From the NCBI GenBank assembly GCA_963682055.1, contig OY821740.1, positions 14,036,814 through 14,100,813 on the forward strand: DNA of 64,000 bases, given 5' to 3'. The first letter of the stretch is position 1, and every line of letters starts with the position of its first letter. This stretch comes from Primula veris. Lineage: Eukaryota > Streptophyta > Magnoliopsida > Ericales > Primulaceae. The notes under the pieces are model-generated. The model made no database searches. It saw only the letters and a program-made list of their open reading frames with translations, and was not told where the DNA came from. The translations under genes and the position numbers were made by a program. Positions 22,601-34,900 of the stretch are shown in pieces.

Positions 22601-23525
22601 ATTGCATACATTGTAATTGGACCACTCATATCAGCACTTGTTGTTGAAATGCAAATTGAGACATCTCTAGAGTCGTGATTGCTTGATGGGTGGGGTCTAA
22701 TTCGTGCTGAGATTGGCAAATTTTTAATAGTTAAAAATCTTATATGTATTTGGCATCTTTGTTTGAAAGGGATTAGCTCTTCACTGTGCGACTTGGTTTA
22801 GCTATTAAAGAAATTTGCAGTGGTATAATACTATAATACACTCTTTGAGGGTGATATATTGACATTTAGAGGTTAAATTTGCAATTGGAATTTGACAATT
22901 GTTTTGCTGAATCTCTGAAATTTATACAATAATCTATGTATTAAGAGATAAAAAAATCTATATGAGAAAGGTATGATTTAATTTGAGAATATGGAAAAGA
23001 GTCTTCTGAGTTTCAAGTTACCGACTTGAGAAACAGAAAGGTGAAGAGATATTAGAAACGGAATCTAATAAAGTGATAATGTTCCCCTAAAAATATAGGG
23101 AAAACAGGCATCGACTTAAAAGATTGTTCTACAGACATTTATGAGTTCCGTCACTTGAAAAACTGGACAGCATGGCAAAATGTGTGCAGTTACAATTATG
23201 GCAATGTATTTCATTGCAAATGACATTTATTAACATAATAAAGTTATCGTTTCGATTCCGAGTTAAAAATGATTCATTTCTAAAATTTTCTGATATACAG
23301 GAATGTGTCGAAAGCGAGTTTCCTGCCATCGTTTCAACATGAAATTACGTACATTTTTTAAAGATTTGAGTAGGTTTGTTTTTGACTTTTTCATTTTTGC
23401 AGCTTCCTCCAGAACTGGACTCAGCGTTGTTGCAGCAGGTTCTGAGTCTTACACCAGAGCAATTAAGATCTTTGCCGCCAGATCAGCAACAACAAGTTAT
23501 TCAGCTCCAGCAAATGCTGCGCTAA
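16612..23525 (+). CDS. CSTF64: Cleavage stimulation factor 64 kDa subunit (CstF64)
   Basis: Ten exons: 16612-16642, 17293-17371, 18341-18509, 18828-18861, 19512-19735, 20033-20110, 20800-20835, 21119-21463, 22444-22566, 23403-23525; phases join into a 413-residue protein (the Arabidopsis protein is about 460). The factor binds U/GU-rich elements downstream of poly(A) sites in the nuclear mRNA 3'-end processing complex. An RRM spans about residues 8-84, with RNP2 VFVGNI (9-14) and RNP1 KGYGFCEY (48-55). The hinge (about 155-217, [10 protein letters not shown] onwards) contacts CstF77/symplekin in the family. The Pro/Gln-rich middle follows, then the conserved C-terminal helical domain (374-413, with [20 protein letters not shown]) that binds Pcf11. 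Introns 1 and 3-9 are GT-AG. Intron 2 needs a GC donor (TTTCAG|GCTAGT) to stay in frame. Introns 4 and 7 hold MITEs. Intron 1 has decoy copies of the exon 2 start. No break is seen. Confidence 0.95.
17029..17330 (+). repeat. Tandem copies of CstF64 exon 2 acceptor and start
   Basis: The segment ttcttactatttattgtata + attgt...cag + TTGGtAACATACCATAT recurs four times. Exon-start copies are near 17069 (cagTTGGGAACATACCATAT), 17120 (tagTTGGGAACATACCATAT) and 17200 (cagTTGGGAATATGTTATAT), then the real exon at 17293. The first two decoys still have an AG acceptor and would encode VGNIPY before running into stops. The array therefore duplicates the 3' splice site and the RNP2-coding bases. Confidence 0.8.
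18908..19447. mobile_element. Mutator-type MITE in CstF64 intron 4
   Basis: Terminal inverted repeats GAGTGAAATGCAAATAACAC (left) and GGGTGAAACGCAAATTATAC (right, reverse strand). A perfect 9-base direct repeat TTCTTGTTT flanks at 18899-18907 and 19448-19456. The element fills most of intron 4 without touching its splice sites. Confidence 0.82.
20856..21033. mobile_element. Small MITE in CstF64 intron 7
   Basis: Ends GCCTTGTTTGGTTGCAGCTT and, on the other strand, GGGCTTGTTTGGTGGCAGCTT are inverted copies, with an AAGCT-rich interior. No clear target duplication is seen, so the superfamily (hAT-like by appearance) is uncertain. Confidence 0.55.
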
Positions 23526-25027
23526 GCCTCCATAGCAGGGACGGCCCAGTGGTGTGTTATTTCGACAAGGGCACCACATCGGGTGGAAATATTGTATGCA
23601 AAGGAGTGTTTTTACTGGCGAAACTGTCTGCGAAGGCACTTGCTTTTTTCTTGATATTTGGGTAAAATTGGATTAGCAAGCTGTTAATCATTTAGATAGG
23701 AAAATATACATAGAAAATCAGCAGTGGAAAGACAATTTTAGGCTGCTTGCCATTTTGATTATGTGGCACCATAATACAAAATTTGAAAACTGTCCTTAAT
23801 TATTCTATACTGTAATCCAAACTGTATAATGTTGTTCAATATATGGTTTCGTTCTAAAATGGATTTTTTTTTTGTAATCTATATTTTAATTATGTACTAC
23901 TATGTGTTTTTTTAAATATATTCTATTGTTTATTATTAAATTATATATAAACATCAACTATTGAATATAGTAGTTGTAAACTTGGTACTCCACAACTAAT
24001 TTACACACAAAAGAAGTACCAGAATTAATGTTTTTACTGCATTATTAATGCATGCATCGGAATTTGGACATATGCCATTACACACAAAACAAAGATCGAA
24101 AACGTATAGTTGTAACGTAAGTTAGCTACTTCCCTAGCTATTAGCAAGAAGTTTAATCGAGTACAAGTAAAAACTAGCTTGTATCACGATTATTCTCCAA
24201 AATAAAAAAAAAATAAAAAAAATCTAGCATGACCTTGGTTGTGTGATTCATAGCCTGCACTGTGAATTCATCTCTTCACTCAGTTGCGTAACCAACGTGC
24301 AATTTAAGGAGTTGAAATTTTATGTGCAATTTATTTTGTAAGTGTTAAATTATGACGAATTTGACCAGCTAAAAATACCGAGTAAAATATTAATCTTCGT
24401 TAATTATTTGCAAAGGGAGAGGCATATAGCAACTTACTCTCTCGAGTCTCTCCATTGAATTTTTCTCTACCTCATTGTGTTGGGACTATGCATATCATCC
24501 CCCCTCTATATGCATGCCTTTTGAAATGCATAATTTTTTAGTCATTTCTAGTTCGACTGGCATATTATATAATAATATAATTGAAAAATTGTGGAGTACG
24601 AACTTGTATTGTATCTCGCAAACCTTATAGTGATGCTCATGCCGGATTCATCAAACATTCTTTCTCTAGTTTTATTTAGAAATCTCTTTCAGGATCCAAT
24701 TCAACATTTATTTGACCACTGTTTTTGGTTTTTTATATTTCGATTAAAAGAAAAATCTACAAAATTTGAAGTTGCGACTAGATAGAATTAGTATCAAACG
24801 TATGAAATTTGATTACTTAGTTAACTTACATCCCAGACCAAACTGAAATTTTGTATCACGCAAGAAAACGGAAAAAAACAAGGGAACAAAAGAGGGAGAA
24901 AAAAGGCAGTAGGACTATATAGTAGAAGACAATGAGATAGCTAGAAAGCATGTAAACGCACTCCAATGTTATATATGCATATGGCCATATGGGACAAGTA
25001 AAACATGTTAAGAGCTAAGGCATGGAA

Positions 25028-27062
25028 TTAATTATGCTTGGGACCGGGACCAGGATTTACTATTGGCCTTGTATTTGTTGCCTTCATAGTTGTTACCACC
25101 TACATGAATATCCACAAATTTGCAAATAAAAAGCAAATATAAGGTTGCCACAATATTTTCTGAAACTAACAATATACTGGAGATTATAAAGTTTTTCTTA
25201 AAATGGTGGTGCGAATGAAGTACATCTCAAAATCATCTTTTTAAACTTGTTGGTGTCATATACAATCGTATAACCAGGTTGTGATCAGCTAGAAACAAGT
25301 AAATATAAATGAGCAAGGCTGATATTTTAGGAGAATGAATTTTTTTCATAATCAATACGAGTTTTTTTCACGAGGCTGAAACCCTAACTTCAATCAAGAT
25401 ACACATATTTTTTATACTTTTTATATTTTGTATCATTCTTTATCAAAATACGAGATGTTAGACTGTCTCCACGTAATTAGTTCCGGACTTAGTGATGAAT
25501 TGTCACTGATCCACTCTTTTTATTGTTATGTATATAACAATAATTCAGTATGAAGTATGAAAGCGAAGATCTCATCCGTCAAAAGAGTTTTATACTTGGA
25601 CAAGATTTACTAGGAGTACAAGATCTGCAATCCAATTTTGACAAATTCACTGCGAAAAATGATTAATTATAGTTCCAGTTTAAAATATTTCATCCATGTA
25701 GTCAAACTTCAAATATTTTTCAATGTCATGAATATATTTAATTTAATATTTCATCAAGCAGCTTACTTTGCTTGACTCCTCGTTTATTTGTCTTTTTTTT
25801 CTTCTTAAATGATTTTCTTGACTGACCTGCTTATAATAAATATTTCGATCCTAAGGCGTAACATAAAATGGAACAATTAATCCTATCAATTTTTATCTTC
25901 TAATGTAACCAAAGCGCCGAACAATCCAATTTCTTGAAAGCCAGTTCACGTCCGGGACGCACAAGGGAAGAGGCGGTTGGTAGATTCCGGCAGAAAGTCT
26001 ATGGTTAATTATAATCATCTAAACTAATGCTAATATTACATTTCTATATATTAGATCTAGTTTTTTTTAAATCAATTTCACATCTATATATGATGCATAT
26101 TATTATCTGCTAAGCATGTTTCACTAGTATTAATTTTCTGTTTAAAAAAATATGTTTAACAAATGCGTACAATCAAATTCCCACACTATTTGAAGTGTTC
26201 GTAAACAAAGTGTAAAAACTGTTTATTTTGGCATCTGTTTGATGAATTCAGCTAAAAAATATTGGAATAAATAGACAAGTTCTTACACTGGAGAGAGAAA
26301 CTCAACATTCAATTTTTTTCACAATATTCTACCATCGTCATTCATTCCTGATTCATTTCTTAGGAAAAACAAACTTTTCATGTGTTTTTTTCCAGCCTCC
26401 AATGCATGCATAAAAAGATTTTGAAAAGCACAGTATTGCACACACAAGAACTGTTTTGTAATTAAAAACATAAAAACATACTTCAGAACTGTTCCAACTC
26501 TAATTAAAGACTACATAAATAGATCGAAAACTATATAATTTAAGTCCTACACTAATTAAAGACTGTAAATAGATCGATAACCATAAGTACTAGTACTACA
26601 CCAGGAATTCTTCTCTTTGATTTTTCTAACTTTTCACTTACTACAATAGTCTAAATAATTGTATCAAACAATAATTTATAACTAGGGTTAGAGTCGTTCG
26701 ACATACAAAAACATATAATTTCAAGAGTTTCAGATTTCAACTATTTATGTGTCAAATTATATGTAGACCGATCCTTCTTAAACATGCAAACACACACACA
26801 CACGCACACAAACACAAACACACACGCATATAGATATACATACCACTGATGTGGAAGTTGATGGATCATCATCTGTAGTTGTTGGTTCAGCATGAGAATC
26901 AGTGTTTGAAACTGATGAAGATGAATCTTGGAACCCTAAACACTTGAGCAATGCCTTAAAAGCTTCTTGAAAGAGCAAACATGGGTTAGTAAAAGATATA
27001 TCAACAATTGATGCTTTTATGCTACCACTCTCTCTTATTTCTCCCTCTGGTTTTTGCTCCAT
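25028..27062 (-). CDS. Plant elicitor peptide precursor (PROPEP-like), copy A
   Basis: Two exons on the minus strand, 27062-26844 (73 codons) and 25099-25028 (23 codons plus stop), phase 0, donor GTG|GTATGT and acceptor TGTAG|GTGGTA; intron 1744 bases. The 96-residue product has the PROPEP layout: an amphipathic helix (LFQEAFKALLKCLGF, 30-44) like the ALKCLG helix of Arabidopsis PROPEPs, a Ser/Thr/Asp-rich linker (46-73), and a basic C-terminus ending RPIVNPGPGPKHN. Known Peps end in a Gly seven residues from a terminal Asn (family knowledge: GRPGQHN in Arabidopsis, GPPPQNN in tomato); this end, GPGPKHN, fits. Peps are released by metacaspases and sensed by PEPR LRR receptor kinases to amplify defence. 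No signal peptide is seen, as expected. Exon 2 was found by splice logic and is conserved in copy B, which supports it. No search could be run. Confidence 0.75.
26787..26826. repeat. CA microsatellite in PROPEP-A intron
   Basis: (ca)n with interruptions just inside the intron, downstream of the exon 1 donor. The equivalent place in copy B (about 39806-39856) has an (acacaa)n tract. Confidence 0.85.
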
Positions 27063-28961
27063 TTCTATGGCCTCTCCTTCTCTTGTATGTTATCAATGCA
27101 ATTACAGTATTAATATCATTGTGTAAATTTCTTGTGTAAATTGTTGTACTCCAATAACAAATAGTTGGTAATGTTATTAATGTTATTTAAGTAGAGTGTT
27201 ATGTACAAGTACAAATATGTCCTCCAAAGAAAAGAGACCACGTACGTGTTCAAGATGAATTTATTGTGCGGTAGGTCAGTCATTCCGTACCAAAATATTG
27301 AAGTTCTATGTATCTATATGCAACTTTGATTGATAAATATATCATTTTTAAATTGTCGAAATGTAAATTTTTAAAATTTGTTCATATAGTTTAACATTTG
27401 AACTATGTGATTAACTTTAAAAAAAAATTATTTCGACAATTTAGATATAAGTTATCTGTTGATAAAACTCTACTACTATTTAGATACTAATAAAAAACTA
27501 AACTAAAAATAAGATTATGAAAAATAAAAGGAGGTTGAAGTTTGTATGTTGTTTCCGAGAATAATTGTTAACATTGGATGGCGTGATTACATTGTTTAAA
27601 CATTATTTTCTGATTACTACTTGTTTAGTTTTCACTCATTTTCTGAGATCTAAAGCAGTAGTTAATTAGTTTGTTCTTTTAAGTGATTTATCTCCTTTCG
27701 TTCCATTTTGTCTTTTGTTTGTTTGGGGGTTAATTTAGTCAATTTTCAACACTGCCTGGCTTTGACTGGTTGAGAGATTCAAATGACCCTTTGTAAGTCA
27801 ATGACAGAAATAATTTAATAAATATTACATATTCATTAAGTAGTTACATCTGCATATTCACAATAAATTCATATACTATATATATACCTGCTCTAAGAAA
27901 TGATGTCAGATGAACAGATAATAAATTCATTGTTTTTCTATACTTGTCCTGTAATGAACACTTCCAACTAAGATACTTAAGTTAAGATGGTCCCGAATAA
28001 TATTATTAAACGGTACTTCCTCTTATCAAATAAAAAGCTACTTCCTGTTGCAAACTGAGAAAGGATTGTAGTAAATATCATCAGTAAATACTGGACCCTG
28101 TTTTTTTTTTTACTTCATCCGTTTCAAATCGTTAGGGTTATACAAAACTACGTGCAATTTTGACCGACAAATAATTCATATCTAAGTTGTCGAAATCGAA
28201 TTTTTTAAAAGTTAATCACATAGCTCAAATGTTAAGCTATAAGAACAAATTTTAAAAATTTACATTTCAACAATTTAACTACTACGATATATTTACCGAT
28301 CACTGTTTCATAGAAAAATGTCACCATTACACTGCACCTAATTGTCTTTCTTCAACATATTTTAATTCCGATGAGTGTTTGTGTAACAATAACTTCTATT
28401 CTGTAATATGTTTTCAATGATCCGAAAGTAAATGTTCCACAACGGCACAACCAAAAACCGAGTCAGATTCGCCACTTCTTAAATATACTTAGAGCAATGT
28501 GGAATCTTTTCATGGATCCATATGGCCAAACAAAGCTGTATGATTACGCACCATGCAAGCCAGTTTTTGTTGCCATATATATAATCCACATAAAATGCAT
28601 GGTAATAGTATATTTAGTTTTAAAAACTAAAGAGAAAATAATTTAATTTGCTTGCCTGGTGTTAGTCGATTTTTATCACCACATCGATCATTTCTTCCAA
28701 ATTTCTATGTTTTTACTATTCTCCTATTTCTCTCCAATTCGGTTATGTGTATATATATATCTATGAGCTTTTTTAGTTGTTGCTTTTAAGCAAGTAAGTT
28801 GGATTTTTTTAGTTTGAGAAAAAAAAGTTGATCTGTTTAGTTTTTTTTTTTTAATATAAAAGTACAAGTCATTGTACAATAAAGATCAAATTTGGGCAAA
28901 TACTTCAAAATAACAAGATTTCTCATAGGCTACTCTCACATAATTCGCTAAACAGTTTGTC
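27063..28961. other. PROPEP-A upstream region and unit A/B junction
   Basis: No gene is seen. Degenerate Stowaway-like pieces lie near 27320-27470 and 28105-28320. Both PROPEP copies share the proximal upstream sequence (for example tttagtcaattttcaacac). From about 28710 to 28960 the sequence has no match in unit B. Confidence 0.55.
27762..27767 (+). promoter_or_regulatory. W-box core conserved in both PROPEP upstream regions
   Basis: TTGACT about 700 bases upstream of the PROPEP-A start; the same core is kept at 40579-40584, upstream of copy B. WRKY factors bind TTGACY, and PROPEP genes are known to be defence-induced. A six-base motif occurs often by chance, so this is only a candidate. 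Confidence 0.25.
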
Positions 28962-29186
28962 GGAGTCACAATTATGACAATGTATTTCATTGCAAGTGAC
29001 ACTTATTAATATTATAAATAAAAGGTTATCAGTTCGATTCCAAATAGTTCAAAATGATTCATTTCTAAAGTTTTCTGATATACGAAAATGTGTCCGAAGC
29101 GAGTTTCCTGCCATCGTGTCAAGATGAAATTATGTCCATTTTTAAAGGTTTGAGCACGTTTGTTTTTGACTTTTCCATTTTTTGCA

Positions 29187-30115
29187 GTTTCCTCCCTTTT
29201 TAAAGATCTTTGTCGCCAGATCAGCACCAACAAGTCATTCAGCTCCAGCAAACAGGGTAGGAACTATAACATTAATTTTAGGATTGTGGAAAAAAATATC
29301 GACACTAAATTTTCTTATTTTTGTGTGGGTAGAAATTTTTTACATCGTCATTCAGTCAGCCGGTTGTTTTGGCTAGTTAAAGACATCTGACTTAATTTTT
29401 TTCATAAATTAAATAAATAAAAAACACCTAAAACGACAATTTAATAGAGAACAGAAAGTTTTTTTTTATATTCAAGTTTTCGAAATATCGAGTAAATAAA
29501 TTTATGACATTGTTTTTATTTCTTTTCTAAAATTTGAAAGAAATATTTATGAAATTTATAATTTATTATTGAGAACTTTCATAATTTATGAAAAATATAA
29601 TGATTAAAATATAGAATTTTTAGATTTATAACTTTATTGTTTTCTATAAATTTAAATATGCATGATTTATATAAATGTTTTGTAATAAATAGAAAAATAT
29701 TTAATCTTAATTTTGAGAGTTGTGTTTGTAATTTTTGCAATAAAAAATTGATTAATTAGATATCGATGCTTAGTACATGATACAATATAAAAGATATAAT
29801 CATCAAAAATCGTGTTAAATTTAGTTTATGTGTTAATAGTAGTCAATAAGACATTCACAATTAGTTGTTATTTTACTTAAAGTCATTATAATCACTTTTT
29901 AATTTTATTTTCTCATTCTTTTTTAGATTTTTGGTAAACAAATTTTAATTTTGAAAGGGGTTAACAGAAATAAAATTTAATGAATTGCTGAAATGATTTA
30001 TTTGCAAATTATTCTGAAAAATATTATAGAAAATATCAAATTATTAAAAATTGTGACCCCTGATCATATATAAGTCCCGCCACTACCAGCAAATGCTGCG
30101 TAAGCCTCCGTAACA
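29187..30115 (+). pseudogene. Orphan CstF64 last exon (duplicated, broken)
   Basis: The sequence tttgcag|TTTCCTCC, then gatctttgtcgccagatcag and ttcagctccagcaaa, matches the last CstF64 exon and its acceptor. About 55 bases of the exon's first half are deleted, a hAT element is inserted before TGCTGCG, and the final codons differ by a small deletion (CTGCGTAAG against CTGCGCTAAG). The preceding nine exons are absent. The matching 3' flank continues to about 30300. Confidence 0.85.
29253..30085. mobile_element. Non-autonomous hAT-like element
   Basis: An 833-base insertion flanked by an 8-base duplication CCAGCAAA (29245-29252 and 30086-30093). Ends are CAGGGTAGGAACTATAA and, reversed, TAGTGGCGGGACTTATA, in keeping with hAT termini. 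The empty site survives in the parent gene at 23507-23516 (ctccagcaaatgctgcg), which fixes the borders. The interior is AT-rich without an ORF. Confidence 0.82.
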
Positions 30116-30474
30116 GGGACGACCCAGTGGTGTGTTACCTCTACAAGGGAACCACATCGGGTGGAAATCTTGTATACCAAGGTTTTTTTTTTTACAGGCA
30201 AAACTGTCAGCGAGGCGGGTGCTTTTTTCTTGATCTTTGGAAAAAAAAAGATGGATTCGCAAGCTGTTAATCATTTAGATAGGAAAGTATAGATAGAAAA
30301 TCAGCAGTGGAAATACATTTTTATGTTGCTTGCCATTTTGATTACCAGTCGCCTCATAATACAAAATTTGAAAACGGTGCTTAATTATTCTATAATGTAA
30401 TCTAATGTTGATTATTTGTACGTATAAACATTAAGTAGTTGTACTCCGGAACTAATTTACACACAAAAGAAATG

Positions 30475-30887
30475 CTCCCTCCGTTTCTATTTAATTATCC
30501 ATTACGAAACTACGTGTAACTTTGACCGGTTAAAAACTTGTATCAAAATTGTCGGAATGAAAATTTTCAAAAGTTGATCATATAGTTCAAATGTTAAATT
30601 TTATGATTAGATTTAAAAAAAAAAAATTCAATAATTTTGATACAAGTTATAAAAACTGCTCCATCCGTTTTCATTTAATTGTCCATTACGAAATTACGTG
30701 TAACTTTGACCTGCCAAAAACTTGTATCAAAATTGTCATAATGAAAATTTTCAAAAGTTAATCATATAGTTCAAATGTTAAATTTTATGATTAGATTTAA
30801 AAAAAAAATCGATAATTTTGATATAAGTTATAAGCCGATCAAAATTGCATATAGTTTCGTAACAGACAATTAAATAGGAACGGAAGA
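30475..30887. mobile_element. Compound Stowaway-type MITE
   Basis: Begins CTCCCTCCGTTTCTATTTAA and ends with its inverted form near 30887 (aataggaacggaag). A second start, CTCCATCCGTTTTCATTTAA, occurs at 30659. The two halves share gtaactttgacc and caaaaattgtc-like stretches, so one element seems to lie head-on in another of the same family. Confidence 0.65.
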
Positions 30888-31916
30888 AAATACTATTATA
30901 ATGTTTTACAGTATCAGACATGCGTAATTATACGACAAAACAACGAACAAAGGCGTAGTTGTATGAATGGCACGTAAGTTGGCTACTTCGCCAGCTAAGT
31001 TTTAGCAAGAAGTTTAATTGAGTTCTAGAAACTTGTAAGACGATTTAATTTTTTGTCTGGAAAAAATTAAAATAGTATGACCTTGGTTGTGTGATTCATA
31101 GCCTGCACGAAGAATTTGTCTCTTCACCGTATTGGAAGAAGTTCAAATTTTATGTGGAATTTATTTTAGAAGTGTTTAATTATGAGGAATTTGACTAAAA
31201 TACCAGATAAAATTTAATCTTCCCTAGGTTTTTTGCAAAAAGCATAGGCCTACAGCTAGTTACTCTCTCGTGCCTCTTCATTAAGTTTCTCCTTCCCTCG
31301 CTCATTGTGTTGGGACTATCAGGGCCGGTCACTGGAATTTGAGTGGTGGAGACTTCACCGTAAAAAAATGTGGTTGTTTTTCGGCGTAAAGAGATGTATC
31401 TGGGTTTAAATTGAACTGTAATGAAGCTCGTTCTGGATTCAAATGCTCTTCTTTCTACGTTTACTTAGAGATCTCTTTCAGGACCCGTTTCAACGTTTAT
31501 TTGACCACTTTCAGTTTTTATAGTTCGATTAATAAAAATGTTCCCTACAAAAAATTTGAAGCTGTGACTTGATAGAAGATTATCAAAATTCAAACGTTTA
31601 GATAGAAGAGGTTTGAACACCAAATAAACATGAATGAGCCAGAAAACGAAATCGTATGTAGAAGTACTGAACTATTACTTTGTATAAAACCTATATATTG
31701 CAAGTTTGCAACCATAACTTAGTTACAACCCAGACCAAATTGAAATTCTAGTATCACGCAAGAAAACGGAAACAAAAACAAAAAAGAGGGAGTAAAAAGG
31801 TAGTACTAGTCCTAGTAGAAGACAATGAAATAAGAGAGAGCATATAAATACACAGTCTAATGTTATATTATGTATGCATGGGACAAGTAAAACATGTTAA
31901 GAGCCAAGGCATGGAG
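30888..31916. other. Unit B sequence between MITE and PROPEP-B
   Basis: Matches the unit A 3' flank (24060-25020) with point changes and indels. No gene is seen besides the PROPEP-B 3' end. Confidence 0.6.
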
Positions 31917-34900
31917 TTAATTAGTCTGGGGACCTGGACCAGGATTAACTATTGGCCGTGGATTTTTCGCCTTCAAATTTGTTGCCGCATCCACCTACAT
32001 AAATATCCACAAAATGGAGTAGTAGATATAATGGAAACAAAAGGTTGCCAAATCTTTGCCCAATCTTCAGAAACTAACAATATCGGAATTCACTATAGAA
32101 TATTCATTTGAAAATAATGTTTGATTTATTGAGAGTTAAAAACTGTCACAAGTCTGTCATTAATTTAAAAAACTGTCACAAATCTGTCGCAAATTGACTA
32201 AACTGTCACAAAGCCGTCACAAAAACCGTCGCTAATAAGCTCGTAACAAAAAAATACTGTCACTAATTCTGTCGCTATTTGAGTATTTTTTTATAGTGAT
32301 TAGAATGTAAATTATCAAGTTTTTTTTTATAAAAGCTGGTGCGAATGAAGTACATATCAAAATCATATTTTAAAAAAAAATTGGTGTCATGAACAATTGA
32401 ACAAGGCACCTGTGATGAGGTAGTAACTGTTAATTAACCGTAAATGGGTGGGAAATATATTTTATGTTTTTGTTGGGGGTTGAACCCTAATTTTTTAACC
32501 AAAATACATAGAAAATAAATAAAAACAATTTTTTTATCGAAATGAGAGGAGTTAAGTAACCCGATTATTTCCAAATAGTTACTTCCGTGTTTGTGATGAA
32601 TTAAAACCAATCCACTCATTTTTTGCAAGTTTATGTACAGTGTACCAAGAATAATTGAAGAGACTAGATTTTTATTACTATATATTTTTCTGAAAAAACG
32701 CACAATCGTATATTTTTTATACAAACCGTAAATTTTAAGTGTATTATCTACGGTTTTGGATTTCAGTCAAAACCCGTAGATAAAATCTACATACCATAGA
32801 TAAAATGTACAACTTGCCTTAATTACAGTAACAGTCCTTGCTTCTTCGTAAAAACTGAATATTGATGCCTATCACTAAAAATACTCCAATTTTAAAAATT
32901 AAACATGATTTTTTTAAAAGACTAAAATTTAATTTTTTTATAAAAAATTAAATGTCATATTCTTAAAAATATTGATAAAATAAAAATGAAATTTTTATAA
33001 AATACTAAATCTTTTAAACATGATTTTTTTATATATAAAACTGGTTAATTCTAACAATCTCTCAAAATAAACACAAACGTAGAGTTACACAAATTTGCCA
33101 AAAAAAGAAGTTAATTTGACAAATTTCATGTTTAGTTGATTTGACAATTTTTTTAATTTAGTAGAGTTGCAATATGGTAACTTGAGTGGTTTTCTTTATC
33201 ACTAAAAATACTTCAATTTTAAAAATTAAACATGAATTTTTTAAAAAAACTAAAATTTAATTTTTTCATAAAAAAAACTAAATGCCCTATTCTTAAAAAT
33301 ATAGATAAAATAAAAATGATTTTTTTATAAAATACTAAATCTTTTAAACATGATTTTTTTATATAAAATTGGTCAATTATAACAATCTCTCAAAATAAAT
33401 ACAAACTTAGATTTACACAAATTTGCTAAAAAAAAGTTGATTTGACAAATTTCTTGTTTAGTTAATTTGATAATTTTTTATTTTAGTAGAGTTGCAATAT
33501 GGTAACTTGGATGGTTTTCCCTATTACTAAAATACTCCAATTTTAAAAATTAAACATGAATTTTTTTTAAAACTAAAATTTATTTTTTTATAAAAACTAA
33601 ATGCCCTATTTTTAAAAATATTGATAAAATAAAAATGAAATTTTTATATAATACTCAATCTTATAAACATGATTTTTTTTTATAAAATTGGTCAATTCTA
33701 ACAATCTTTCAAAATAAACACAAACGTAGACTTTACACAAATTTGCCACAAAAAAAGTTGATTTGATAAAATTCATGTTTAGTTGATTTGATAATTTTTT
33801 TAGTTTAGTAGAGTTGCAATATGGTAACTTGGACGGTTTTTCAAAAGTTGGTTTATCATGTTGCCTTTTTGTAAAGTGTATAACTTGAGATTTATTGATC
33901 ATTTTACTTTCACTAATTTTGTAAGTTTTAGTAGGTCAAGTAAGAAATATGAAACACTTGAAATCATCCATTTTCATACGAGATAGTTATTAGAGCTGCA
34001 ATATGGTATCTTGAGTTGTTTTTCAACATTTGCATGTTTTTTTTTACAATTATTTTGTATTTTACAAGTATCTATGAGTTCATATATTAGAAATTAACTC
34101 AATATAAAAATTAACTAAATTGCCAATTAGGTGTCAATTGCCAATTTTTTTGAATGAAACAATGATACATTATATAAATTTCATAAAAGAAATTAACTCA
34201 ATATGAAACATTAACTAAATTCATAAAAAGATATTAACTAAACATGATACATCAAATAATTTTATTTAAGTTTTATCAAGACCAGTTTACATCAACATGG
34301 AAAAAGAGTACCCTACATAAAAAAAAAAAACTAATTATGGACTTTCTAAATTTAAAACTTGTTCTTCGATTATGATTTTCTTTTTCGATTTCCGTTCTAA
34401 TGCTGTGTATAAGTTGAAATTTGCTCGAAAAAGTTTCTTCCATGGCTCAGCAGATTCAGTGCGCGTTTGTTACCACCGTGTTATAATAGTTAGCTTTGGG
34501 AAGATTTCTTCTTTAAGAATAAGTTCACCATAATAACAATTGTTGATATACACCATTACAGTAGAGATGTAATATGTCGTTTCAGAAGACGGCCCAGTAT
34601 AAATAGATAAAAAAATGGCGTTTCATATTTCTAATAATCCATTATGTCGAGATGCAATTAAAAAAACACAAGATGGAAATCTCATCCATTTGTCTCAAGG
34701 GGCAGGATCTATAAGATAATAATAATTTAAACTGGATAAAATATAATCATATCCATAACCTTCAAAATCGAGATTTCCAAATAGATCATAATAAACACCT
34801 TTCATTTGTCGAATCTCTTGAAACAACTCACATCTAACTACGTACCAATTATTTTTTCCATTTTCTTTACCCATCATCTTTCCAATTACTCGGAACCCAC

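Larger units (their letters stand above)
23185..28705. repeat. Segmental duplication, unit A
   Basis: From the end of CstF64 intron 9 to about 28705 the sequence reappears, diverged and interrupted, at 28962-50825. Shared anchors: caatgtatttcattgcaa (23203 / 28979), the last CstF64 exon, gaccttggttgtgtgattc (24230 / 31080), PROPEP exons 2 and 1, atgatgtcagatgaacag (27901 / 40715) and agtcgatttttatcaccac (28664 / 50782). Order and orientation are the same, so it is a direct tandem duplication with about 250 bases between units. Confidence 0.9.

Noticed and set aside
23303..23665. 120-codon ORF over the last CstF64 exon
   Set aside because: Wrong frame; the exon frame set by exon 9 ends at 23525 with the conserved C-terminal domain.
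27320..28320. Two Stowaway-like stretches upstream of PROPEP-A
   Set aside because: Interior similarity to the 30475-30887 family is visible, but ends are too decayed to set borders.
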